Source of the DNA: Candidatus Brocadia sp.
GTDB taxonomy: Bacteria; Planctomycetota; Brocadiia; Brocadiales; Brocadiaceae
Direction: 5' to 3'
Assembly (NCBI GenBank): GCA_011525665.1
Contig: WYAU01000064.1
Span: forward strand, 1-49,661
Length of the DNA: 49,661 bases
The position numbers and the translations under genes are program-made. This document shows, piece by piece, positions 18,251 through 26,786 of this stretch (positions are counted from its first letter, which is position 1; each line of letters begins with the position of its first letter). Under the pieces are notes generated by a model, which had not been told where the DNA came from, made no database searches, and was given only the letters and a program-made list of their open reading frames with translations.

Positions 18251-19525
18251 ATGCAATTCCTTAAAGAATTAATTATTGAGAAAATAGACAAAAAGGGGAA
18301 AATTACCTTTGCAGAGTTTATGCAAGCGGTATTGTATCACCCGCAATACGGCTATTACAACTCAGACAGGGAACGCATAGGGAAATCCGGCGATTATTAC
18401 ACAGGCCCCACCGTTCACGGGATGTTTGGAAAGCTTATTGCAAAACAACTGGAAGAGATGTGGAGGGTTATGGGGAAAGGGGCGTTCACCGTTGTGGAAA
18501 TAGGGGCCAATAGAGGATGGTTGTGTTATGATATTATTCACAGTATCAAGAAAGAATATCCGGGATTTTATGCTAATTTTCATTATATTATCGTTGAAAC
18601 TAATCCCCATGCAAAAGAAAAACAAATGACACTTCTTAACTCTGTCATCTCAGCCAAATTGAATAGAGCAAGCATAAGACAGGAAACGGCAGAAAAAAGA
18701 AATTGGTTTGATTGCCCTATCACTCAACACAGCCTTGCGCCTTTCTCTAGAGAGAAAAAAGAAACATACCTCTCGCCCTTCTTGTCAGGGGAAAAAGATT
18801 TGGATGGGAAGGTATCGTGGCATAGCTGCTCAAAAGATGGATTTACTTTTGGCAGGATGCAGGGATGCTTCGTATCCAATGAATTTTTCGATGCGTTACC
18901 GGTACACCGGTTAAAGATGAAAAATAAGATTTTAAAAGAGGTATATGTGGGTTATAATACAGCCGGTTTTTACGAAACGGACGACGAGATATCCCGTCCG
19001 TCTATAACGGATTATATTGAAACCAATAGAATATATCTCAAAGAAGGGCAGGAATACGAAGTAAATTTAGGCGCTGCAAAGTGGTTAAGGCACGCCTCAG
19101 AAAAGTTAAACAAAGGATTTATCCTAACGGTTGACTACGGTGACACGGCAGAGGCGATATGCCGGGGAAACCATACCGGCGGTACTGTTAGGTGTTATTA
19201 TAAACATACTGTGAATCGGGATTATTACAAACGACTGGGTGAACAAGACATCACGACGCATGTGGATTTTACGAACTTGATGAATGCTGGAAGGTTGCTG
19301 GGATTCGATGTTACCGGTTTTACAAAACAATCCCATTTTTTAATCGCACTGGGAGTCCTGGAGAGGTTACGCGATACGAATACTGATATTGAAACACGAT
19401 TAAAAATGAAAAATCTTCTTCATCCTGAGGGGATGGGTGATATCTTCAAGGTATTAATTCAGCATAAAAATATCAAAAATTCTCAGTTGTCCGGTTTAAG
19501 GCCATTGCAATCAATAACAATATAA
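18251..19525 (+). CDS. MidA/NDUFAF7-type SAM-dependent methyltransferase
   Basis: 424 residues of the DUF185/COG1565 family. Signatures are ITFAEFMQAVLYHPQYGYY near the N-terminus, SGDYYTGPTVHGMFG, the SAM motif VVEIGANRGWL, and FVSNEFFDALPVHRL followed by LTVDYGD. The mitochondrial relative NDUFAF7 dimethylates an arginine in complex I subunit NDUFS2. Bacterial members are mostly uncharacterised, so a role in complex I maturation is only a suggestion. No clear ribosome-binding site precedes the ATG. It is followed 48 bases later by the ferritin-like gene and may share its transcript. Confidence 0.85.
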   Translation: MQFLKELIIEKIDKKGKITFAEFMQAVLYHPQYGYYNSDRERIGKSGDYYTGPTVHGMFGKLIAKQLEEMWRVMGKGAFTVVEIGANRGWLCYDIIHSIKKEYPGFYANFHYIIVETNPHAKEKQMTLLNSVISAKLNRASIRQETAEKRNWFDCPITQHSLAPFSREKKETYLSPFLSGEKDLDGKVSWHSCSKDGFTFGRMQGCFVSNEFFDALPVHRLKMKNKILKEVYVGYNTAGFYETDDEISRPSITDYIETNRIYLKEGQEYEVNLGAAKWLRHASEKLNKGFILTVDYGDTAEAICRGNHTGGTVRCYYKHTVNRDYYKRLGEQDITTHVDFTNLMNAGRLLGFDVTGFTKQSHFLIALGVLERLRDTNTDIETRLKMKNLLHPEGMGDIFKVLIQHKNIKNSQLSGLRPLQSITI

Positions 19526-19573
19526 ATTATTCAGTTCTGTGGTTAGGCTTTTACAATACGGAAGGGGGTGCGT

Positions 19574-19819
19574 ATGAAAATACAGAAGACGTCGGAACCT
19601 TGCGCCATAATGGAAGTGCTCATGGAGGCAATCAAAAGGGAGCAGGAATCGTATGATTATTACTATCGGGCATCATTACAAGCGGCAAAGCCTGCTACAC
19701 GCAGGATGTTGCTGAACCTGGCCGAATGGGAAAAAGGGCACATAGACGAGCTAACCAATCACGTATTGGAACTCAAGGCCCAGATGGAGATTGATCGGGC
19801 AATTACTGGCGGTCTGTAA
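19574..19819 (+). CDS. Small ferritin-like/rubrerythrin-type protein
   Basis: 81 residues, about half a rubrerythrin four-helix bundle. Helix 1 has MEAIKREQESYDYYYRAS and helix 2 has LNLAEWEKGHIDEL. The E...Y and E..H pattern matches the diiron-binding residues of rubrerythrin and ferritin-like domains. A two-helix unit would need to dimerise to make the metal site. I take the ATG at 19574, five bases behind AGGGGG, over the GTG at 19568. It may protect against peroxide or buffer iron; its position just before the pyruvate dehydrogenase genes may be incidental. Confidence 0.75.
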   Translation: MKIQKTSEPCAIMEVLMEAIKREQESYDYYYRASLQAAKPATRRMLLNLAEWEKGHIDELTNHVLELKAQMEIDRAITGGL

Positions 19820-19942
19820 GCGCTCTGTCCCGGCAAAAATTGCCTTCAGCCAATGAAAAACACAGGTGAACAACGGATGTGACCGTTCAAGCCGTTTTAA
19901 CCGGTTAATCCACGGGTGCTTTTAAAAAGGTGGAGAAAAACG

Positions 19943-20929
19943 ATGGATATTAAGCGTGAAGATTTACTGCGATTATATTATTACCTCAAATTGACACGAA
20001 GACTGGAAGACCGCGTCACATCTCTCTATCATCAGGGAAGGATATTGGGAGGCGCATGGACAAGCAATGGTACGGAGGCGGTTTCTGTGGGGTACGGTTA
20101 TGCCCTTGAAAAGAATGACATTGCAGCTCCGTATTTCAGAGATATGGGTGTCTTTTTAATACGGGGAATTACCGCAAAACGCATTATGGCCCAGTACATG
20201 GGTAAAAAGACCGGTGTTACCGGCGGTAAAGAGGGAAATGTCCATATCGGGGATTTGAATTTTGGTGTCTTCGGCTTTCCCAGCCATCTGGCAGATAATT
20301 ATCCGGTGGGAACGGGCGCTGCCCTTGCCTTTAAAATACGCAATGAAAAAAGGATTGTAGCGGCATGTACGGGGGACGGAGGGACGAGCCGCGGCGATTT
20401 CCATGAGGGAATGAATTTTGCTTCCGCACGAAAGCTGCCTATTGTTTTTATTTGCAATAATAACCAGTATGCCTATTCCACTCCGTTGAGACTGCAGATG
20501 GCCATTAAGGATATTGCTGAACGTGCCCTTGCTTATGCCATTCCAAGTAAGATCGTGGACGGAAATAATGTCGTTGAAGTTTATAAGGCTGCAATGGAGG
20601 CCTATGATATTGCAAGAAATGGAGGCGGTCCGTCCTTCATAGAGTGCAAGACCATGAGGATGCACGGTCATTCGGAACATGACAGCGCCCGGTATGTCCC
20701 GCGAGAACTCCTGGAGGAATGGAAGAAAAAGGATCCCATTTTAACTATGGAAAAATACTTGATGGAAAACACTATTGCCGGAAAAGAGGAATTGGACGGT
20801 ATCGATTCGCAGGTGAAAAAAGAGATTGAAGAGGCAGAGGCATTTGCAGAGGAAAGTCCTTATCCCGATTCGGAAGATTGTTTGAAGGGTGTTTATGCAA
20901 CACCGATAGAAGAGGAGCGGGGGATATGA
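19943..20929 (+). CDS. pdhA: Pyruvate (2-oxoacid) dehydrogenase E1 component, alpha subunit
   Basis: 328 residues. It binds thiamine diphosphate and decarboxylates pyruvate, passing the acetyl group to the lipoyl arm of E2. The ThDP motif GDGGTSRGDFHEGMNF ... CNNNQYA (GDG to NN) is intact. KEGNVHIGDLNFGVFG and the phosphorylation-loop region MRMHGHSEHDSARYV are also typical. I start at 19943 because AAGGTGGAG lies seven bases upstream; 19916 only adds nine basic residues. The stop overlaps the beta-subunit start as ATGA. Substrate could also be acetoin or a branched-chain oxoacid; the lipB and lipA genes next door favour a general pyruvate complex. Confidence 0.9.
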   Translation: MDIKREDLLRLYYYLKLTRRLEDRVTSLYHQGRILGGAWTSNGTEAVSVGYGYALEKNDIAAPYFRDMGVFLIRGITAKRIMAQYMGKKTGVTGGKEGNVHIGDLNFGVFGFPSHLADNYPVGTGAALAFKIRNEKRIVAACTGDGGTSRGDFHEGMNFASARKLPIVFICNNNQYAYSTPLRLQMAIKDIAERALAYAIPSKIVDGNNVVEVYKAAMEAYDIARNGGGPSFIECKTMRMHGHSEHDSARYVPRELLEEWKKKDPILTMEKYLMENTIAGKEELDGIDSQVKKEIEEAEAFAEESPYPDSEDCLKGVYATPIEEERGI

Positions 20930-21900
20930 AAGAAATTACCTATCTTGAGGCGATTAAAGAGGCAATGGATGAAGAAATGGCGCGGGACCCCGGTGTGTTC
21001 GTTCTGGGTGAAGACGTCGGGGTGTATGGCGGTGCATTCCGTGCGACAGAAGGGTTTTATGAAAAGTACGGAGAGTGGCGGGTTCTGGATACCCCGTTGT
21101 CCGAATCAGGCTTTACCGGCGCTGCCATTGGTGCTGCGCTTGTTGGTATGCGTCCCATAGTGGAGATGCAGTTTGCCGATTTTATCTCGTGTGCGTTTGA
21201 TCAGCTGGTAAATGTGGCTGCAAAGAATCATTACCGGTGGGGGGCGGCTACACCCATTGTCGTACGGGCGCCCTATGGTGGAAATATACACGGCGGGGCA
21301 TTTCATTCCCAGTGCATTGAGGGATTCTTTTTTAACGTGCCCGGACTGAAAATCATTGCGCCATCCACAGCATATGATGCCAAGGGATTACTAAAAGCTG
21401 CTATACGTGATAATGATCCCGTTATTTATTGTGAGCATAAGTATCTCTACAGACGCATTAAAGATTCCATCCCTGACGAAGATTATATCGTACCGATAGG
21501 AAAGGCACGAATTGCACGTGAAGGAAATGACGTATCGGTTATCACATACGGCGCAATGGTTCATACCGCACTTGAGACCGCACAGTTGCTGGAAGAAAAC
21601 GGAGTTTCCTGTGAAATTGTTGACCTGAGAACCATCCTCCCCCTGGATAAAAAATCAATTCTTGGTTCGGTAAAGAAGACAAGCAAGGTTGTTGTATTGC
21701 ATGAACAGACGAAAACGGGCGGCGTTGGCGCCGAGGTCTCTGCCTTACTGAGTGAATATTGTTTTGATTTTCTGGACGGACCCATTCTCCGCGTTGCCGC
21801 CCCGGATACCCCTGTACCGTACAGTGCTCAGATGGAAGAAGCCTTTATTCCGCAAACAAAAGACGTCGTCGCAGCAGTAGAGAAAGTGATGCGTTATTGA
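20926..21900 (+). CDS. pdhB: Pyruvate (2-oxoacid) dehydrogenase E1 component, beta subunit
   Basis: 324 residues, the normal length. It begins ITYLEAIKEAMDEEM and has FVLGEDVGVYGGAFRAT, DTPLSESGFTGAAIGAA, QFADFISCAFDQLVN and YCEHKYLYR. All are conserved in the E1 beta/transketolase pyrimidine domain, which contributes the glutamate that activates ThDP. The C-terminal transketolase domain contains SVITYGAMVHTALE and VVLHEQTKTGGVGAE. It starts inside the alpha-subunit stop codon (ATGA), so the two subunits are made in equal amounts. E2 follows after 16 bases carrying AAGGAGG. Confidence 0.92.
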   Translation: MKEITYLEAIKEAMDEEMARDPGVFVLGEDVGVYGGAFRATEGFYEKYGEWRVLDTPLSESGFTGAAIGAALVGMRPIVEMQFADFISCAFDQLVNVAAKNHYRWGAATPIVVRAPYGGNIHGGAFHSQCIEGFFFNVPGLKIIAPSTAYDAKGLLKAAIRDNDPVIYCEHKYLYRRIKDSIPDEDYIVPIGKARIAREGNDVSVITYGAMVHTALETAQLLEENGVSCEIVDLRTILPLDKKSILGSVKKTSKVVVLHEQTKTGGVGAEVSALLSEYCFDFLDGPILRVAAPDTPVPYSAQMEEAFIPQTKDVVAAVEKVMRY

Positions 21901-21916
21901 TAAGGAGGTTTAAAAT

Positions 21917-23176
21917 ATGCCTGTTAATGTGATTATGCCACAAATGGGTGAAAGTGTAGCGGAAGGAACCATCACCAGGTGGCTTGTGCATGAAGGGGAT
22001 AGAGTTGAAAAGGAACAACCTGTCGTTGAAATCAGCACGGACAAGATCGATACTGAGGTGCCGTCACCGGTTACCGGCATTCTGAAAAAGATTCTCTATC
22101 CGGAAGGCAATACGGTCCCTGTACAGACCGTGATTGCCCAAATTGAAACTGTTGAAGGAAAAGAGGGGGAACCTGTCTCCCCGGAAAGGCCCGGAGTTAT
22201 AAAGGAAAGAGAGACGGCAAAGGTTGTAAAGCCGGCGGAAAAATCTGAGGAGCCAGGAGAAGGAGAAAAAAAATATTCACCGCTGGTAAGGAGACTGGCT
22301 AAGGAATATGCCGTTGATTTAGAAAAACTAAAGGGCACAGGCGAAGGGGGGCGAGTTACCAAAAAGGATGTAATGGATTATGTGGCTTCACGGCAAGGTG
22401 TTACTCCTGCTCCTCCTGCGGAGGCGGAAACGAAGATTTTGGAGAAGGAAATATGTATTCCTGTAAGTCCAAAACGTAAAATTATAGCCGACAGGATGGT
22501 GCAGAGCAAGCGAACAGCTGCCCATGTAACAACGGTATTTGAGGTTGATATGACAAAGGTTGAACGGTGCCGTGAATTGAATAAGGACAGTTTAAAGAGG
22601 GAAGGTATCCATCTTACCTATCTTCCTTTTGTAACCTTTGCAACCGTTCGCGCGCTCAAAGAGCATCCCATTGTGAACGCCTCATGGACAGATGAAGGCA
22701 TTGTTCAGAAAAACTATATTAATATCGGAATTGCAGTGTCTCTTGAAGATGGGCTGATTGTTCCGGTAATAAAGGATGCAGATAAAAAAGACCTCTTGCA
22801 ATTAGCCCAGGATATCCAGGATATTGCCCTGCGAGCACGTTCAAAAAAATTAAAACCGGAAGAAGTCCAGGGGGGAACATTTACTGTAACAAATTACGGA
22901 CTCAATGGCAGCTTATTTGGGACGCCTGTAATACTGCTGCCGCAGGTGGCGATATTAGGTGTAGGAGCTGTCGTCAAAAGGCCCGTCGTTATAGATGATG
23001 CAATTGCAATCCACCCCCTGATGTATCTCAGCCTTTCTTTTGATCATCGGGTTATGGACGGTGCCGGTGCCGATGCGTTCCTTCGTAAAGTGAAAGATAT
23101 TCTGGAAGGATGGGAGGTTAAAGTCTATGAGGCGAAGAGGTCTTCTCCTCCAACTGGATACGGTGGAGTATGGTGA
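21917..23176 (+). CDS. pdhC: Dihydrolipoamide acyltransferase (E2) of the 2-oxoacid dehydrogenase complex
   Basis: 419 residues with one lipoyl domain, one subunit-binding domain and the catalytic core. The lipoylated lysine is K43 in STDKIDTEVPSP. The E3-binding domain is YSPLVRRLAKEYAVDLEKLK ... GGRVTKKDV (about 119-152). The active-site motif DHRVMDG has H377 and D381. An acidic, charged linker joins the first two domains. A full AAGGAGG precedes the ATG. The last dozen residues extend beyond the usual E2 end, and the lipB gene starts inside this 3' end. No E3 (lipoamide dehydrogenase) gene is present in the window. Confidence 0.92.
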   Translation: MPVNVIMPQMGESVAEGTITRWLVHEGDRVEKEQPVVEISTDKIDTEVPSPVTGILKKILYPEGNTVPVQTVIAQIETVEGKEGEPVSPERPGVIKERETAKVVKPAEKSEEPGEGEKKYSPLVRRLAKEYAVDLEKLKGTGEGGRVTKKDVMDYVASRQGVTPAPPAEAETKILEKEICIPVSPKRKIIADRMVQSKRTAAHVTTVFEVDMTKVERCRELNKDSLKREGIHLTYLPFVTFATVRALKEHPIVNASWTDEGIVQKNYINIGIAVSLEDGLIVPVIKDADKKDLLQLAQDIQDIALRARSKKLKPEEVQGGTFTVTNYGLNGSLFGTPVILLPQVAILGVGAVVKRPVVIDDAIAIHPLMYLSLSFDHRVMDGAGADAFLRKVKDILEGWEVKVYEAKRSSPPTGYGGVW

Positions 23177-23813
23177 GGCCTGGGAGTTTCAAAAAGCCCT
23201 GCTTGAGGCAAGGAGTTCCGGCAGGATAGAAGATTGTCTTATCCTGCTTCAGCATCCGCCGACCTTTACCTTCGGCCGCAGGTATAAAGAAACGAACCTG
23301 ATAAACAACGGGGAATATTACACGGGTAACGGTTTTGCTGTGTATAAAACTGATCGGGGTGGATTGGCTACGTATCATGGTCCGGGTCAGGTAGTGTGCT
23401 ATCCTATAATAAAAATGGACACCTATACGAAGGATTATTATAACTATCTGCGGATGCTCGAAGAAGTAATGATAAGGACGTTGTCAGACTTTGGCATTGC
23501 TGCAGAACGAAGCGAAGGATACACAGGTGTCTGGGTAAACAGGGCAAAGATCGGTTTTATTGGTGTTCGGATTGCCGTGGGCTATACAATGCACGGATTT
23601 TCTCTTAACGTGAACAACGATTTATCTCCCTTCAGTTATATTACCCCCTGCGGAATCCATGGCGTAAGGGTCACCTCTGTACAGGAACTGTTGCGGGAAG
23701 ATGTGAACATCAGGGAAGTCTATAGTAAACTGGCAAATTACTATGCCATTATATTTCAGGTAAATATGGTACCTGCTGAAATATCAGCAATGTGTAGCAA
23801 TTTAGTATTGTGA
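23127..23813 (+). CDS. lipB: Octanoyl-[acyl-carrier-protein]:protein N-octanoyltransferase
   Basis: 228 residues. It moves octanoyl from acyl carrier protein to the lipoyl lysine of E2, the first step of lipoate assembly. Visible motifs: FTFGRRYK, RGGLATYHGPGQVVCYP, then KIGFIGVRI with the general-base lysine K141, and SYITPCGI with the acyl-accepting cysteine C175. Both catalytic residues are intact. The gene overlaps the E2 reading frame by 50 bases, and its GGAGG (23113-23117) lies nine bases upstream of the ATG inside pdhC. Direct coupling to its substrate protein is therefore built into the operon. Confidence 0.93.
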   Translation: MRRRGLLLQLDTVEYGEAWEFQKALLEARSSGRIEDCLILLQHPPTFTFGRRYKETNLINNGEYYTGNGFAVYKTDRGGLATYHGPGQVVCYPIIKMDTYTKDYYNYLRMLEEVMIRTLSDFGIAAERSEGYTGVWVNRAKIGFIGVRIAVGYTMHGFSLNVNNDLSPFSYITPCGIHGVRVTSVQELLREDVNIREVYSKLANYYAIIFQVNMVPAEISAMCSNLVL

Positions 23814-23963
23814 AAAATATTCCGACTCGATAGAATCGTGGCATCATGCAGCGCGATATTTATGCCGACGTCCTGCGAACTGAAGTTCATGACACACCAA
23901 CGAAAAAAACCTGGTTTTTATTAAGATTTTTTTCAAAAACCCTGATTGTTATTATATGAATTT

Positions 23964-24803
23964 ATGGTCAAACCGGAAGACACAAATAAAAAAAACAGCC
24001 GTAATAATCTCCGTGAAGAAGGCACAAAAGAAGGTATCTTTGGCAGTATAAAGGACAAGGAAATAAATCATGTGGATTATGACCGATGGATGGGAGGTCC
24101 CCGCGGACCGGAGAAATTAACTTTTAAAGATGGGAGCGCTGTGATATTCAAGTGTGACATCCGGCATTACTGGATGGCCAATAACCCTGATACTGCAATC
24201 CGGGAGGCGATTGTTTATCAAATTGATAAAATCGTAGGGCTTGGGCTGGTGCCAAAAACAATGGTGATCGATGACACGATCGGCAGCGTACGATATGATG
24301 GTTCAGTTCAGGAGTGGATTAAAAACGCCAGAGACGGCTATCAGATAGAGAAATTTACGGATGAAGAAAGGAAAGATTTTGAACGGTTAAAGGTCTTTGA
24401 TTTTATCATTGGAAACAGCGACAGGCATCTGGGGAATATACTGTTTACCGATGACGGTAAATTGCATGCTATCGATAATAATGCATGCCTTATTATTGAT
24501 AAGGACGAGGATATTTTGTCATTCTCTGATTCGATAATAATTTTCTTTAGCAGAAACGTTATTCATGACATGCCCCATATTGTGGAATTAATAGAAAAGT
24601 TTTATAACAACAAAGACACGATATTACATTTGATAGATAAGTACATACATGATAATACAGAACGTGCCAAATTAATGGTGGAGTCGAGGATTAATTATTT
24701 GTATAACATGTTGAAAAAAGTCAAACCATTTCCCAGAAAATATCTGGAATGGAGAAAAGGATTGAATGAAGAAATGCAAAATATAATGAAACGGGAAAAA
24801 TGA
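23964..24803 (+). CDS. Protein with PI3/4-kinase/HipA/Fam20-like kinase active site, function unknown
   Basis: 279 residues. An N-terminal lobe has KLTFKDGSAVIFKCD, with a likely ATP-binding lysine, and REAIVYQIDKIVGLGLVPKT. The catalytic block is FDFIIGNSDRHLGNILF, where D153 and N158 match the D-R-x-x-x-N loop, followed by HAIDNN, where D171 would bind metal. This pattern is shared by PI3/4-kinase-like, HipA-like and Fam20C-like kinases. A phosphate acceptor cannot be named. The start is uncertain: the ATG at 23964 has no Shine-Dalgarno, and a TTG at 23946 is in frame. It sits between lipB and lipA in the same direction, with 150- and 52-base gaps. Confidence 0.7.
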   Translation: MVKPEDTNKKNSRNNLREEGTKEGIFGSIKDKEINHVDYDRWMGGPRGPEKLTFKDGSAVIFKCDIRHYWMANNPDTAIREAIVYQIDKIVGLGLVPKTMVIDDTIGSVRYDGSVQEWIKNARDGYQIEKFTDEERKDFERLKVFDFIIGNSDRHLGNILFTDDGKLHAIDNNACLIIDKDEDILSFSDSIIIFFSRNVIHDMPHIVELIEKFYNNKDTILHLIDKYIHDNTERAKLMVESRINYLYNMLKKVKPFPRKYLEWRKGLNEEMQNIMKREK

Positions 24804-24855
24804 CGCATCTTCATTGATAATTTTATTCACTGCATAAATCACAATTAAGAATTCT

Positions 24856-25707
24856 ATGCGTCCGCATTGGCTAAGGGTAAAGTTGCCGTCAGGCAGAAAT
24901 TACCATGAAATAAAAGGCTTCCTGCGAGAGAAACGGCTTCATACGGTGTGCGAGGAGGCGCTCTGCCCGAATATCGGTGAATGTTTTGAACAGAGAACCG
25001 CAACGTTTCTGATACTCGGCGAAACGTGTACCAGAAAGTGCGGATTTTGTGCGGTGAAAAAGGGAAACCCTTCCGGGGCAGAGGGAGAGGAATCCTATCG
25101 AATTGCAGAGGTTGTTAAAAGGATAGGGCTAAAATACGTTGTGATTACCTCGGTGACAAGGGATGACCTCACTGATGGCGGCGCATCGGTTTACGCTGAA
25201 ACAATCAAAAACATTCGGGAAGTTATGAAAGTTTGTAAAATAGAAGTTTTAATACCCGATCTTGGGGGAAACCCGGAGGCGTTAGATACAATAATTACCG
25301 CAGGCCCGGATGTGTTAAATCACAATATAGAAACGGTGCCGCGCCTCTATTCGCTGGTAAGGCCCGCGGCCGATTATAAGCGTTCCCTGGCATTGTTAAA
25401 GAGTGCACGGGTGAAAAACCCTTCCCTAACAACAAAATCAGGATTCATGGTAGGCCTCGGTGAGCAATGGGATGAAATAATAAGTATCATGCAGGACATA
25501 AGGAATGCCGGGTGCGATATCCTTACCCTTGGACAATATCTGAGTCCAAAGAGAAACGCCTTGCCGGTTCAGCGTTATTATACCCCGGAGGAGTTTGAAT
25601 TGTTGCAGGTAGAAGGGGAGAGGGTAGGATTTCAACACGTAGAATCTGGGCCACTGGTGAGGAGTTCCTACCATGCAAAGGCGCAATCAAGTAAGATTCT
25701 TGTATGA
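24856..25707 (+). CDS. lipA: Lipoyl synthase
   Basis: 283 residues. A radical-SAM enzyme that inserts two sulfurs into the octanoyl chain on E2. Both iron-sulfur clusters are represented: the auxiliary cluster by C32, C37 and C43 (CEEALCPNIGEC) and the SAM cluster by C58, C62 and C65 (CTRKCGFC). The C-terminal RSSYHA supplies the serine ligand of the auxiliary cluster. Also typical are VVITSVTRDDLTDGGA and LNHNIETVPRLY. Length is slightly short but no motif is missing. With lipB 1 kb upstream it completes endogenous lipoate synthesis beside the pyruvate dehydrogenase genes. No obvious ribosome-binding site precedes the ATG. Confidence 0.94.
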   Translation: MRPHWLRVKLPSGRNYHEIKGFLREKRLHTVCEEALCPNIGECFEQRTATFLILGETCTRKCGFCAVKKGNPSGAEGEESYRIAEVVKRIGLKYVVITSVTRDDLTDGGASVYAETIKNIREVMKVCKIEVLIPDLGGNPEALDTIITAGPDVLNHNIETVPRLYSLVRPAADYKRSLALLKSARVKNPSLTTKSGFMVGLGEQWDEIISIMQDIRNAGCDILTLGQYLSPKRNALPVQRYYTPEEFELLQVEGERVGFQHVESGPLVRSSYHAKAQSSKILV

Positions 25708-25777
25708 AAAGGGAGAGCGAGTAAACAACGCTGTTCCGGGGAAGTAAGTGTTTTTGATGGAGGGGGTTTAAGGGGAA

Positions 25778-26695
25778 ATGACAACGATGAAAGACGGTGA
25801 TTTATACAGAGGCCTGCTGGATAGCCTTTCTGTCGGAATATATATTGTTGATCGGGACAGTATAATTACTTACGGTAATAGAGGCGCAGAGACACTTACG
25901 GGTTATAAGAACTCCGAGATGGTGGGCCGGTGCTGTAGAGGGAATCTTTTGATGTATGTGGACGAACAGGGGAGGGATGTCTGTGAGAAAGAGTGCATGG
26001 CTGTAGAATCAATCATTGATGGACGCCCGCGGAGTATGGAGGTGTATGCCCGGCATAAAGAGGGCTATCGGATGCCTGTGTTCGTGCGCGTGTCACCGGT
26101 CAGGAACTGCAACGGGCAGGTCATAGGCGCTGTTGAAGAACTGCATGATAATTCTTCAAAGGTCGAGTTTGTTCATAAGATTGAGGAACTTGAAAGATGC
26201 GCCTTACTTGATCCCCTCACCGGGCTGATGAAACGACGCGGTTTGGAAATGAACCTGAGGTCCGTTTGCAGTGTGATGCATAGACACGGCTGGTCATATG
26301 GGATTTTTTTTGTGGATATCGATGAATTTAAAAGAATAAATGATGTCTACGGTTATGACGTAGGGGACACCGTGTTAAAGATGGCGGCAAAGACTCTGCT
26401 GAATAGTGTGAGAGCCTCGGATATGGTTGGTCGATGGAGTGGCGAGGAATTTATGGTAATTGCTGCCAATGTTGGGGAAGATTATCTGTATAAAATTGCA
26501 AATAAGATACGTATTTTAATAGAGCAATCGGGTTTTTCCGCAGGAAATGAACGCATTTGTGTTACCGCTTCTGTTTGTGCAACTATGGTACAATCAAATG
26601 ATTCTGTGGATACCTTACTGAAAAGAATAAACCGTTTAATGGAACACTGCAGGATTTCTGGCAAGAACTGTGTGTCGGTAAAGGCGAATGCATAA
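25778..26695 (+). CDS. PAS-GGDEF protein, predicted diguanylate cyclase
   Basis: 305 residues. An N-terminal PAS domain (about 10-125: LLDSLSVGIYIVDRDSIITY, NRGAETLTGYKNSEMVGR) with a cluster of cysteines (RCCRGN, VCEKECMAV) could hold a redox-sensitive or metal site. The GGDEF domain begins DPLTGLMKRRGLE; its signature is SGEEF (S221-F225), with serine in place of the first glycine. An intact RxxD inhibitory site (R212-D215) lies five residues upstream. It has no membrane segment. It probably makes cyclic di-GMP in response to a small ligand or redox state, though the serine leaves activity open. A purine-rich run (GGAGGGGG and AAGGGG) precedes the ATG. Confidence 0.85.
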   Translation: MTTMKDGDLYRGLLDSLSVGIYIVDRDSIITYGNRGAETLTGYKNSEMVGRCCRGNLLMYVDEQGRDVCEKECMAVESIIDGRPRSMEVYARHKEGYRMPVFVRVSPVRNCNGQVIGAVEELHDNSSKVEFVHKIEELERCALLDPLTGLMKRRGLEMNLRSVCSVMHRHGWSYGIFFVDIDEFKRINDVYGYDVGDTVLKMAAKTLLNSVRASDMVGRWSGEEFMVIAANVGEDYLYKIANKIRILIEQSGFSAGNERICVTASVCATMVQSNDSVDTLLKRINRLMEHCRISGKNCVSVKANA

Positions 26696-26786
26696 TTTAT
26701 TTGTAAAGGAATTTTGACGTTATTTATACGATTGGGAGAGCACAGAGGCCATTCGTTCTCCGGCGGAAAGTTTCTGAATTCCGCTA

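Noticed and set aside
20156-20680. 174-codon open frame antisense to pdhA
   Set aside because: It lies wholly inside a clear E1 alpha gene, has no domain-like sequence and no start context; a shadow of the codon bias on the other strand.
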